From Sphingobium sp. JS3065 (GTDB lineage: Bacteria > Pseudomonadota > Alphaproteobacteria > Sphingomonadales > Sphingomonadaceae): a stretch of DNA of 64,000 nucleotides. The notes beneath the pieces were generated by a model. The model saw only the letters and a program-made list of their open reading frames with translations. It was not told the origin of the DNA and ran no database searches. This document shows, one piece after another, positions 35,501-43,980 of this stretch. The stretch lies in the NCBI RefSeq assembly GCF_026427355.1, contig NZ_CP102665.1:804501-868500 (forward strand). The letters are read 5' to 3'. How positions within the stretch are numbered: position 1 is the stretch's first letter; every line of letters starts with the position of its first letter. A program made the position numbers and the translations under genes.

Positions 35501-36122
35501 GTGACGAGTGACAGGCTATTCAGCGAAGTCGTACGGGCGCATTTCTGCCCGACGCTGTTCCGGATGCTAAGATGCGCGCGGTGCTCGACGACGCCCGGCT
35601 AGCCCCATCAAATTGCAATACGCAACCATGGCAAGTCCATATCGTCTCAGGCAAGGCGCGCGACGAGCTGAGCGCCGCACTTATTGCCGCCGATGATGCG
35701 GGCAACTTCACGCCTGATTTCAGTTTCTCGCTTGATGATTATCATGGTATCTACAGCGAAAGGTCGCAGGCGCAGGGTGCTGCATATTATCAGGCGATCG
35801 GCGTCGCCCGGGACGCGCTCATGGATCGCCGCATCGCTTCCCAGCGCAATCTGAAGTTCTTCGACGCGCCCCACGTCGCCATGCTGTTCATGCCGAAGAT
35901 GGGCGATTGTGTGCGGACTGCAGGTGATCTGGGGGCCTGGGTGGGATCCCGCAGACCATGCTGGGCTTCTTCGCCCAGACGATCCGAGAGACGCTCCAAG
36001 TGGGCCAAGACTTGAAGATGCTGTTCGGAATCTCGTTCGGTTACGTCGATCGGTCGCATCCCGCGAACGACTATCGCATCCCGAAGGCGCCCTTGGAAGA
36101 AAGCGTGACGTTCCACACATGA
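35501..36122 (+). pseudogene. Nitroreductase-family pseudogene
   Basis: Starts at a GTG (TSDRLFSEVVR), then loses about five codons and the frame where the intact relative has RHSVRRFL. It continues with MRAVLDDARLAPSNCNTQPW and GVARDALMDRRIA. A second deletion near 35940 removes the AQTFLLSLTAHGLG-equivalent and shifts the frame; GGIPQTMLGFFAQTIRE to PLEESVTFHT then follows with a stop at 36122. It is a clear paralogue of the intact gene at 39896. Two indels make it inactive. Confidence 0.85.
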
Positions 36123-36177
36123 CAACGAACCGCACGCAATTGAATATTTGGCGGCCAGCTGCGACAATCCAGCATAT

Positions 36178-37269
36178 TCAGCGGTCAGACGTGTGATGCT
36201 CCCGGAAAGAAGTAGGGCTTTCGCCGTTCCAGCGACGAAAGGCATTGCTGAAGCTGGCTACCTCAAAGTAGCCCACGCGGTCGGCAATTATTGAGATCGG
36301 AAGATCGGTGTCGGTCAACAGCCGCTTCGATTCATGCTGTCGAGCTGCTTCGCGAAGTTCCTGAAACGAGGCGTTTCTGCCGCTCAGGCGGCGTTGAAGG
36401 GTTCGCGGTGACAATCCTAACTTTGCTGCTACCTCCCTTATTTCCAGTCCGCAGTTGCCCGGCTGCTTGAGCAGGGTCAGCGTCTGGTGATCGATCTCGG
36501 AAGGGGCGCGGACCCAGGAGTCCGATCGGCTGGCCTGGTCGAGATATAACTGGAACAGACCTTCGTTTCCCCGTGGGAGCCTCACGTCCATCAAATTCGA
36601 AGACCAGACGAGCCGAGTTCGGTCGATACTGGATTCAAGACGATAGGAAAGGGCAGATGCAAGGCCGGGCGGAACCATTGCAAAAGGAATCCCAATGCAT
36701 TTCATCGGAAAGGGCCCTTGCCAGAGGCTTTCCAGCATCGTGACCGCCGCAACCAGATCACGAATGACGCTGAAACGCGACAGCTGCGCCGTTATGGCGC
36801 TGTTTGCAGGGAAGATGAATTCCATGCCGGTCCAGCCATCGGCGTCGGGTAGCGGAAATGCCATAGCGCCGGTGTATTTGGCTTTGAGGTCCACAATCGT
36901 GTCTCTGAAATGCCGCAAGGTGGGTGAGACCACCATTGCTAGACCGAAGGCCTCGAATGCAGGGAAGGAATACTGCCGCCCTACCTCCACCCATGCCTGA
37001 AAATCGCCATCGGTTAGGGCCGCGAACTTGGCCTGGAGGGCCATTTCCTGCGCCCATCCTACCCGTCGTCCCGGCTGGTACATCACCTCTGGCGAAATGC
37101 CGACGCTCTTGAGGATCGCGACGGGATCACGTCCCTTGCGGCGCAAGGCCGCACTGAGAATCCCCACGCTGATCGCCGGGACCTCCAACCAGTAATGCGC
37201 ACAATCGACATCGCGCAGTTGAGGATATTCGGACGATGCTGCCTCTCCGTTCTCCGCTGCGCTTGTCAC
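36178..37269 (-). CDS. AraC-family regulator (OruR/ArgR-like, Arabinose_bd type)
   Basis: A 363-residue AraC regulator with the N-terminal Arabinose_bd-type domain (about 40-230: LKSVGISPEVMYQPGRRV, then FGLAMVVSPTLRHFRD). The C-terminal HTH pair is REVAAKLGLSPRTLQRRL and SIIADRVGYFEVASFSNAFR, ending GESPTSFREHH. It is divergent from the LLM monooxygenase-flavin reductase pair at 37721, which it probably controls. Its effector is unknown. The first ATG in frame is used. Confidence 0.86.
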   Translation of the reverse strand: MTSAAENGEAASSEYPQLRDVDCAHYWLEVPAISVGILSAALRRKGRDPVAILKSVGISPEVMYQPGRRVGWAQEMALQAKFAALTDGDFQAWVEVGRQYSFPAFEAFGLAMVVSPTLRHFRDTIVDLKAKYTGAMAFPLPDADGWTGMEFIFPANSAITAQLSRFSVIRDLVAAVTMLESLWQGPFPMKCIGIPFAMVPPGLASALSYRLESSIDRTRLVWSSNLMDVRLPRGNEGLFQLYLDQASRSDSWVRAPSEIDHQTLTLLKQPGNCGLEIREVAAKLGLSPRTLQRRLSGRNASFQELREAARQHESKRLLTDTDLPISIIADRVGYFEVASFSNAFRRWNGESPTSFREHHTSDR

Positions 37270-37720
37270 CGACGAGGAACCTCGATCTGCCCGCTGTGTA
37301 GCCTAGATGCTTCCACGAAAAGCCAAGATAACGGCGACCAGCGGTAGCTTATAGCGCATGCTATCTCATGGCAGACGGCCGCGCAAGGTCGCGGTCTCGT
37401 TGCCGGTCGTAAACGAAATGTGAACAAGGCGGCGATTCTTTAAGCAGGCGCGACTCTCCTGCTCACGGTGAGCCATTCGCTCGTTTGACGTGAAGCAACA
37501 AAAGTTTGACGCATCTCCACAACTAGGAGGCGCGCGAAAAGATGTATGGAGGGAAACGCAAGATAAGACCAAACAGGCATTCCCGCAACAAAGGTTGTTT
37601 TCGGCTGATTCAAGGGGGCGGAGTTCTGCGACACCAGTTGCCACGTCCTTCCGATCGGGAGATCCCCGACGTCAGTTCCGGACATCCTGCTGGATTGCCA
37701 TCAATTGCAGAGAGGATGGT
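37270..37720. other. Divergent intergenic region, AraC gene and LLM monooxygenase
   Basis: 451 bases without a supported gene. At 37411-37425 is AAACGAAATGTGAAC, which matches only the right half of the IclR-type sites. Codons before 37721 are in frame with the LLM gene but have no family match and no ribosome-binding site, so I treat them as leader. Confidence 0.5.
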
Positions 37721-39046
37721 ATGACCCACATTCCCTTGGCAGTAATGCCACACATCGGCGGGTGGCATCTTGCATCGTGGCGTCGGCCGGCTTCGCAGGC
37801 CAGCCGTTCCTGGGACCCGTACCTTTGGATCGATCTCGCCCGCGCGGCGGAGCGTGCAAAATTCGATGCCATATTTTTCGGCGACCAGTATTCACTCATT
37901 CCGGTTCCGGAACATCTGCGCCCCAACACGGCCCGCATGGGCTCATGGGATGCGCTGGTCATCTCCACCGCGATAGCTGCTCAGACCAGCAAGGTCGGCA
38001 TCGTCGCGACAGCCTTCACCGAGTTCGTGGCGCCCTATGCGATGGCCCGTCAATTTGCGACGCTGGACCACATCAGCGCCGGCCGCGTCGCCTGGAACGT
38101 GGTGACGTCAGGGACGCCCGGGGACCAGAGGAACTTTTCGAGCAAGCCTTTGGCCGACCCCGTAAGCCGCTATGAACGGGCAGCCGAATATGTCGATGTC
38201 GTCAAGGGGCTGTGGGACAGTTGGGAGGACGACGCGGTCATCAATGATCGCGAGAGCGGAGTCTTCTTCGATGCCGGCAAGCTGCACAAGCTCGACCACC
38301 ACGGCAAGCACTTCGATATTACCGGTCCACTGAACGTGGCGCGCCCGGTGCAAGGGTATCCGGTGATCGCACAGGCCGGGGGTTCCGGGCCGGGCAAGCA
38401 GCTTGCCGGCTCCATCGGCGAGTTGCTCTTCACCCCCCTGTCTGGAACTGCCGCGGCCGCCTATTGCGCCGAAGTAAGGGAGATTGCGGGCAATGCTGGT
38501 CGTAAACCAGGCGAAATCATCGTGCTCGCCCAACTGACGCCGATTGTCGGTAAAACCCGGGAAGAAGCCGAGGAAAAATGGCGCTGGTTGCAGTCGAAGC
38601 TGCCCGAGGAACTGCTGCGCCAGCCGATTGAGCTGATGCTCGGAGGCGTGGACCTGGCCGAGTTCTCGCCCGACACGCTCATCACGGACCTTGAACTGAG
38701 TGGAGGCATCGAAGGGTTCCGCAACGCGGTTCTTTCCTATCGCAACGCCGACGGATCGGTTCCGACGATCGCAGAGCTCCTGAGAGGCTATCGCGGACCG
38801 GGAACCGTGGTCGGCAGCGCCGAGGACATCGCCGACTACATGGAGCTGGAAGTCGCGGGAGGGTGCTGTGACGGGTTTCTCTTGCTGCTTCACGGCGTGC
38901 CGGAGGACTTTGAGGACTTTTGCGAGCTCGTGGTTCCCGAGCTGCGCAAGCGCGGTCGCTTCCGGAGCGAATATGACGACGATGGCACGCTGCGTGGGCG
39001 CCTTGGACTCCAAAGGCCGGCCAATCGCCATGGCTGTCCTGTTTGA
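37721..39046 (+). CDS. LLM-class flavin-dependent monooxygenase (NtaA/DszA type)
   Basis: A 441-residue NtaA-type monooxygenase: HIGGWHLASWRRPASQASRS at the start, AERAKFDAIFFGDQYSL, GRVAWNVVTSGTP and HGKHFDITGPLNVARPVQGY. It is related to, but distinct from, the protein at 32362. Its gene is followed after 15 bp by a flavin reductase, the usual two-component arrangement: the reductase supplies FMNH2 and this enzyme oxygenates. The start ATG follows GAGAGGATGG. The substrate is unknown. Confidence 0.88.
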   Translation: MTHIPLAVMPHIGGWHLASWRRPASQASRSWDPYLWIDLARAAERAKFDAIFFGDQYSLIPVPEHLRPNTARMGSWDALVISTAIAAQTSKVGIVATAFTEFVAPYAMARQFATLDHISAGRVAWNVVTSGTPGDQRNFSSKPLADPVSRYERAAEYVDVVKGLWDSWEDDAVINDRESGVFFDAGKLHKLDHHGKHFDITGPLNVARPVQGYPVIAQAGGSGPGKQLAGSIGELLFTPLSGTAAAAYCAEVREIAGNAGRKPGEIIVLAQLTPIVGKTREEAEEKWRWLQSKLPEELLRQPIELMLGGVDLAEFSPDTLITDLELSGGIEGFRNAVLSYRNADGSVPTIAELLRGYRGPGTVVGSAEDIADYMELEVAGGCCDGFLLLLHGVPEDFEDFCELVVPELRKRGRFRSEYDDDGTLRGRLGLQRPANRHGCPV

Positions 39047-39061
39047 TGAAAGCGCGAGCCA

Positions 39062-39553
39062 ATGATGACCAATCAATTCGATTCCACCGACTTCCGCAAT
39101 GTGCTGGGACACTATCCAACCGGGGTGTGTGCAATCACGGCCATGGATGCGGGCATGCAAGTCGGCATGATTGTTGGTTCCTTCACTTCAGTGTCGCTCG
39201 ATCCTCCGCTCGTGGCATTTTTTCCCAGTCGTACCTCCACCAGCTGGCCGAAGATCGAAAGCGCGGGGCGCTTTTGCGTGAACGTTCTTGCCAGCGATCA
39301 GCGGGATGTGTGTCGGGCGATATCATCGAAAGCTGCAAATAGGTTTGCGGATGTTCCCCATGAAATCAGCGAGTCGGGCTTACTAATGATTAACGGCGCG
39401 CAGGCCTGGATCGATTGCACTCTCGTCGCGGTTCACGAGGCGGGCGATCATCTCATAACGGTCGGCCAGGTCCATGCCCTAGCGGCCGATCAATCGCGTT
39501 CGCCGCTCATATTCCACAAGGGCGGATTTAAACAGGTTGTTGATTGCCACTGA
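39062..39553 (+). CDS. Flavin reductase (two-component monooxygenase partner)
   Basis: A 163-residue flavin reductase-like (DIM6/NTAB) protein: FRNVLGHYPTGVCAITA at the N-terminus, GSFTSVSLDPPLVAFFPSR, CVNVLASDQRDVC and the closing GQVHALAADQSRSPLIFHKG. It reduces FMN or FAD with NAD(P)H and passes it to a separate monooxygenase, most likely the LLM enzyme just upstream. Two adjacent ATGs are possible starts. Confidence 0.9.
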   Translation: MMTNQFDSTDFRNVLGHYPTGVCAITAMDAGMQVGMIVGSFTSVSLDPPLVAFFPSRTSTSWPKIESAGRFCVNVLASDQRDVCRAISSKAANRFADVPHEISESGLLMINGAQAWIDCTLVAVHEAGDHLITVGQVHALAADQSRSPLIFHKGGFKQVVDCH

Positions 39554-39895
39554 GAGTTTGACCCGTCCGATATTGTGTTTCGGATATCATTGGGGTCAAG
39601 ACGCGGCACGACATCGAACATTCGCAGGACGGGCGCCGCCGCGAGTAGCAGCGCTGTCAGGGGTCAAAGCCCGGTTTATGATAATACTTCCCAAGGCCGT
39701 AGATGGCGATGCGCTCCTCGCTCTCGCTACGGTCGAGCAGATACTGGACTTTCTCTTCAAGCGTCATCGCATATATCCCTTTTGTGCAACGAGATGGCAC
39801 GCCGCAGCGAACGACCTCAGCAAGGACGACAATATCTCATAAGAAACCGGAGAAGAGGGCCGGCACTGCTTCCTCCAAACGTCAATGGGGCGTTA
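39554..39895. other. Gap with short SnoaL-like remnant on minus strand
   Basis: 342 bases between the flavin reductase and the nitroreductase, which converge. On the minus strand 39657-39767 codes for a 36-residue piece starting MTLEEKVQYLLDRSE with AAAAGGGAT upstream, similar to the first helix of SnoaL proteins in this cluster; it then stops. It looks like a truncated leftover. Nothing else is recognised. Confidence 0.4.
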
Positions 39896-40573
39896 CTACC
39901 CGTGGAAAGTGACGCTCTCTTCGAGCGGCGCCTTGCCGATCCGATAGCTGTTGGCGTCAGATGACTCATCGGGATAACCAAAGGAAATGCCGAACAGCAT
40001 CTTCAAAGACGGATCGATCCCAAGCGACTCCCGGATCGTCTCGGCGTAGAAGCCGAGCATGGTCTGGGGAATTCCGCCAAGGCCATGCGCGGTGAGCGAC
40101 AACAGGAACGTCTGCGCATACATGCCGATGTCGCCAGCGACGCGAACGGAGTCGCCAAACGCCGGCATGAAAAGAAGGGCGACATGCGGCGCGCCGAAGA
40201 ATTCCAGGTTGAACAGCGAGGCGGTACGGCGCTCATCGAAGGCGTCTCGCGACACGCCGATTGCCTGGTAATAGGCAGCTCCCTGCGCTCTGGATCGCTC
40301 ACTATAGATGCCGTGAAAGTCAGCCGTCGCGAAGCTGAAATCGGGCGTCCACCGCCCCGCTTCGTCGGCGGCGAGCAGGGCCTGGCTGAGGGTATCTCGC
40401 GCGCCGCCAGATACGATGTGAACCTGCCAGGGCTGGGTATTGCAGTTTGACGGGGCGTGCTGGGCATCCTCGACCACCCGGCGGATCACCGCATCGGAAA
40501 CCGGAGTCGGCAAAAAGCGGCGAACGGAATGACGGTCACGCACAACGTCATGGAACAGCGGGGATTGGGGCAT
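39896..40573 (-). CDS. Nitroreductase-family FMN oxidoreductase
   Basis: A 225-residue nitroreductase fold protein: RDRHSVRRFLPTPVSDAVIR is the FMN phosphate-binding N-terminus, APSNCNTQPWQVHIVSG the flavin-side helix, and GLGGIPQTMLGFYAETIRE the C-terminal half, ending PLEESVTFHG. It probably reduces a quinone, enone or nitro group, or supplies reduced flavin. It is the intact paralogue of the pseudogene at 35501. It is divergent from a MarR regulator, with a palindrome in the 90-bp gap, so repression by that regulator is likely. Confidence 0.88.
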   Translation of the reverse strand: MPQSPLFHDVVRDRHSVRRFLPTPVSDAVIRRVVEDAQHAPSNCNTQPWQVHIVSGGARDTLSQALLAADEAGRWTPDFSFATADFHGIYSERSRAQGAAYYQAIGVSRDAFDERRTASLFNLEFFGAPHVALLFMPAFGDSVRVAGDIGMYAQTFLLSLTAHGLGGIPQTMLGFYAETIRESLGIDPSLKMLFGISFGYPDESSDANSYRIGKAPLEESVTFHG

Positions 40574-40626
40574 CTTGCAGATTTCCTGTCGAACAAGGGG
40601 AAGCGAATCAACGCAATTGCATTTTA

Positions 40627-40655
40627 CCTAGCGCGCAAGATGAATGTGCGCTAGG
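40627..40655. promoter_or_regulatory. Putative MarR operator
   Basis: CCTAGCGC and GCGCTAGG are perfect 8-bp inverted arms around a 13-bp spacer, 9 bp before the MarR start and 54 bp before the divergent nitroreductase start. This is a usual place for a MarR-family operator controlling both genes. Confidence 0.6.
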
Positions 40656-40663
40656 GGTTCCGC

Positions 40664-41101
40664 ATGGACGCCGAAAGAAACCGTCGTAAAGCCGGAAGGC
40701 ATCTGTCGTTTTCGCTGTACGGGGCGGCCAACCGGATGATCCGGTTGCACAAGCCGTTTCTCGCGCCCCTCGGCCTCACATTCCCGCAATATCTGGTGGT
40801 CCTCGCTTTGCTGGATGATACACCATGCTCCGTCGGCGCGCTCGGCGCTCGCACCGATATGGATACAGGAACGATCACGCCGCTGGTGAAGCGCCTCCAG
40901 GCTGCCGGCATCGTCACGCGGACGCGCGACGCGGATGACGAGCGCCGGGTGCTGGTCGACCTCACCCCTAAGGGACGCGGACTGGAAGCGGAAGTTCGGG
41001 CCGTGACGGGCAAGATCAAGTCCGCTTGTCAGCTCACTGACCGGGACATGGATGACCTTAGCCATACGCTCGACGCGCTGGCACGCGCGGCGCAGGAGTG
41101 A
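40664..41101 (+). CDS. MarR-family regulator (OhrR-like)
   Basis: A 145-residue winged-helix regulator. LTFPQYLVVLALLDDTPCSV and TGTITPLVKRLQAAGIV, then TRTRDADDERRVLVDLT, are close in pattern to OhrR. In OhrR a redox-sensing Cys sits in LCF near residue 15; here the position reads LSF (Ser15), so organic peroxide sensing by that residue is not possible. It more likely binds a small ligand such as a phenolic. It is divergent from the nitroreductase gene, with a shared operator. Confidence 0.85.
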   Translation: MDAERNRRKAGRHLSFSLYGAANRMIRLHKPFLAPLGLTFPQYLVVLALLDDTPCSVGALGARTDMDTGTITPLVKRLQAAGIVTRTRDADDERRVLVDLTPKGRGLEAEVRAVTGKIKSACQLTDRDMDDLSHTLDALARAAQE

Positions 41102-41104
41102 ACC

Positions 41105-41278
41105 TCATTGTTGGAAGGACCGTTTCATGCGCAGCGCGTCCATGATCCCGGCGAGGTCCTCGCCGCTGGCGAACAGGTCCTGGTTGAGTCCCACCCGCGT
41201 CGAATGGGCGCTGATCCCCTTGAGCAGGCGCGCGAGATCGTCTGCTGTCAAATCACCCAATCTGGCGCGCAAGAGGCC
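41105..41278 (-). pseudogene. Tyrosine recombinase (integrase) C-terminal remnant
   Basis: The minus-strand frame reads LTADDLARLLKGISAHSTRV then GLNQDLFASGEDLAGIMDAL and RMKRSFQQ stop. HSTRVG is the HxxR box II of tyrosine recombinases, followed by the usual helix before the nucleophile. The tyrosine and everything upstream of the box are gone: a stop codon lies at 41279 and the other end stops before the Tyr. It marks a former integration or recombination event at this border. Confidence 0.68.
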
Positions 41279-41284
41279 CTAACG

Positions 41285-42022
41285 AAGGCGGCTGATCCGG
41301 CGCAGCAGGCAGGCATCAACGACGATACCGCCCTACCCTTCGCCGGTCTGGCCCGTCTCAACGCCCTTCTGTGTGCCGATCCGCTATTCGCGCCGGTGGA
41401 ACGCGCGGTGAAGAGCTTTTCGCTCGGGGATCGTGAGGTGGCAATCGAGCAGACCGCCCCACGCACTCCGCTCTGGGCCGTCGGCACGGCACTGGGTCGC
41501 CTGCTGAGCGCAAGCGGGACTTGGGCCCGCGCCCTACCCTGCCCGGGCGCGGTGACCGCTGAGGCCCTTCAGCCGCAGCTCTGGCCGGGCGAACGGGCGC
41601 TGCTGGCCGCGCGCAGCCTCCATGCCAGCGCTATGCGGCTTTGTGAGCTGGTCGCCGACGCACGGAGGCGAGCGGCGCTGATGGGCGAGCAGTTGGGGCA
41701 CCTGCGCTCGAGCGTGCGGGCACCGCAGGTATGGACCTTCCTCTCCGCGTTCGCGCCGCTCGGACTCAATCAAATCGGCTTGGCGTTCGGCGTCAGTCGG
41801 CGCGGCACTTATGCGATTAGCGACGCCCTCGAGGCAACAGGTTTGGCGCAGCGGAAGACGGTCAAGGGCAAGGTTTTGCTGGTCGCCGACGAACCCCGCA
41901 GAGATCGGCTCTCGCCGTCCCTGGACCAGGCTCCCGCCATCCCCCGTGCGGCAATGGCCGAATTTGATGCAGCGATGGCCGATATCGACCGGCTGCTCAG
42001 CGGCAGTTCTCGCCAACACTGA
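41285..42022 (+). pseudogene. HTH-domain protein, 5'-truncated (replicon-associated type)
   Basis: The frame is open from 41108, but codons up to about 41285 are antisense to the integrase relic. No ordinary start with a ribosome-binding site exists before LPFAGLARLNALLCADPLFA. The C-terminal HTH reads APLGLNQIGLAFGVSRRGTY followed by AISDALEATGL. Its layout resembles the gene at 47430 beside repA: alpha-helical body, then a C-terminal HTH. I cannot name a family with confidence. It seems to have lost its N-terminus when joined to the integrase fragment. Confidence 0.5.
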
Positions 42023-42116
42023 CGAAGTCTCGCATCGATATTCCGTATAGAAAATGATCCAATCGTTGACTTTCGTACAGATATAGTACATATGAATGAG
42101 TAGAAGGAGATGGCCG

Positions 42117-42530
42117 ATGGCCACAGCTGCCCATTCTGCCCGCCGGGAAAGACCCATTCGCGCCAAGGCGCCCAGCCGTAAGGATCTGACGGGTCCGGCG
42201 CTGCGCACATTCTTCCGCATCGCCGACGCATGGGGCCTCAAGGAAGCCGAGCAAATGAAGCTGCTCGGGCTCGACAACCGTTCGACATTCCAAACCTGGA
42301 AGCGCGGCGCAGTTGCGGCCATCCCCAAGGACGCGCTCGAGCGAATTTCCTATGTCATGGGGATATACAAGGGGCTGAAAATCCTCCTGCCTCGCTCGGC
42401 TGACGAATGGGTTCGTAAGCCCAACGAGGCACCGCTGTTCGCTGGACGTCCGGCGATCGAACGGATGGCCTCGGGCAATGTCGCCGATCTCTACGTGGTG
42501 CGCCAATATATCGACGCACAGCGCGGCTGA
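42117..42530 (+). CDS. Xre/MbcA/ParS-type antitoxin
   Basis: A 137-residue antitoxin of the Xre-RES class. It has an N-terminal HTH-like part (TFFRIADAWGLKEAEQMKLL, then GLDNRSTFQTWKRG) and a C-terminal toxin-binding region with LPRSADEWVRKPNEAPLFAG, PAIERMASG and LYVVRQYIDAQRG. The start at 42117 follows AAGGAG. Its stop overlaps the toxin start. It would neutralise the toxin and repress the operon. Confidence 0.85.
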   Translation: MATAAHSARRERPIRAKAPSRKDLTGPALRTFFRIADAWGLKEAEQMKLLGLDNRSTFQTWKRGAVAAIPKDALERISYVMGIYKGLKILLPRSADEWVRKPNEAPLFAGRPAIERMASGNVADLYVVRQYIDAQRG

Positions 42531-43213
42531 TGGATGCCATTGCGATGACTCAGGTGCGGTGGCAACCGTGCTACCGGATCGTCGCAAGCCGCTTTCCGCC
42601 CATATCGCTGTTTGAAGACGTCGCAGACCCGGCCGATTTGGAAGCAGTCTATGCGATAGAGGCGATGACCAACGACCGGCTCCGCGACGAAGTCGGCGAT
42701 CTCGCACTCGTCCCGCCGGATGACCGGGTCTCGGGATCCGGCACGACGGCAATCATGGCGGCGTTCACCCACCTCAATCCCGATGGCAGCCGGTTCTGTG
42801 ACGGCAGCTTCGGGGTGTTCTACGCAGCCAGGACGATCGAGACCGCCGTCGCTGAGACGAGCCATCACCGAACCCGCTTCATGGCATATACCCATGAACC
42901 GGCCCAGGAACTCGATATGCGTGTCTATGCGGTCGACCTGGATGCCATGCTGCACGACATTCGCGACCTGCGCGATGAACGCCCTGCCCTCTACGCCGCA
43001 GACAGCTATGCGGCCGGTCAGGTGCTCGCCCGGGATCTCCGTGAGCAAGGCTCGGATGGCATCGTATACCAAAGCGTGCGCCACGCCGGCGGCGAATGCG
43101 CTGCGGTGTTCCGCCCTCGCCTGCTCGCCAACTGCCGACAGGAGCGTCACCTGTGCTACGTCTGGGATGGCCGCGCGATCATCACTGTCTACGAGAAGAA
43201 GGCGTTTATCTGA
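42530..43213 (+). CDS. RES-domain toxin
   Basis: A 227-residue RES-domain protein. CYRIVASRFPPISLFED carries the Arg/Tyr-containing start of the RES fold. GVFYAARTIETAVAETSHHR carries the active-site Glu region, and DGIVYQSVRHAGGECAAVFRP the closing Ser/Arg set that gives the domain its name. Characterised members deplete NAD. The start codon overlaps the antitoxin stop (ATGA-like), so the two are coupled. The pair sits between replicon fossils and may have served to maintain a plasmid. Confidence 0.87.
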   Translation: MDAIAMTQVRWQPCYRIVASRFPPISLFEDVADPADLEAVYAIEAMTNDRLRDEVGDLALVPPDDRVSGSGTTAIMAAFTHLNPDGSRFCDGSFGVFYAARTIETAVAETSHHRTRFMAYTHEPAQELDMRVYAVDLDAMLHDIRDLRDERPALYAADSYAAGQVLARDLREQGSDGIVYQSVRHAGGECAAVFRPRLLANCRQERHLCYVWDGRAIITVYEKKAFI

Positions 43214-43264
43214 CTGTTCGACAGCCAGGATGTCGGATTACCTCTCGTTGCGACGCGACTCTTC

Positions 43265-43980
43265 CTACGCCCAATGCCGGTCAAGCAGCGCTTTCAACGC
43301 AGTCTCTGCTTCAGCGCGGGTCCCACCGGCATGTGGCAGCAAGCTAAGCTTGAGACCCTTGCGATCCGCAGCCTCCACCTTCAGCAGCGGCTTACCCGCC
43401 TCCGACAGGATGGTTTCCGCCTTTCCTGACTTCTTGGGGGATCCTGACTTCTGGGGGGGATCAGCGGCGAGAGCGAGCGCGCGGATAACATCAGGAACCG
43501 CCATAGGCGCCGTAGAATCAACCTTCTGCTTTGCAAGCCGCGTCGCTTCGTCAAAAACGCGCTGCCGCCGCTCCTCGGGCTTCAACAGCGGCTTGATCGC
43601 TGTCACATGTTTGATCCTCAAATCCTGCGGCACCGCGAAGGCCGCCATCAGCTGGGGGGCAGCCGCGCAAGATCCAGATAGCGGCTGAGCCAGCTTTCGG
43701 TCACGTTGATCCGCTCGGCCATAATCTTCTGCCGACCTTCATAATAGGCATCGAGCGCGCGCAGATAGTCGCGGGCGCGCTCGAGATCGGTGAGATCATC
43801 CCGGGCCCGGTTTTCGAGATCGGCAAGGCGGAAGGTCTCCTCGTCGGTGAGGTTGCGGATATCGATGAGGAAACGAAAATCTGGATAGATGTGGGCATGC
43901 AGCCAGCTAATCGTCCAGTGCCGCCGGGCGCCGCAGATCACCTCTTCACGACGCCCGGAGCCGGCGGTTCGGTCGTGCCG
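43265..43980 (-). pseudogene. ParB/RepB partition protein, frameshifted
   Basis: The minus strand encodes EVICGARRHWTISWLHAH, then ADLENRARDDLTDLERARDY and INVTESWLSRYLDLARLPP, the DNA-binding core of a plasmid ParB. It hits a stop at 43648 just after a C6 run. One frame over it continues LMAAFAVPQDLRIKHVTAI to the C-terminus at 43265. A single added C explains the break. The N-terminus before EVICG is also scrambled. It differs clearly from the intact ParB at 50249, so it came from another replicon. Confidence 0.82.

Noticed and set aside
37411..37425. IclR-type site before the LLM monooxygenase at 37721
   Set aside because: Only the right half (ATGTGAAC) is conserved; the left arm is AAAC instead of GTTC.
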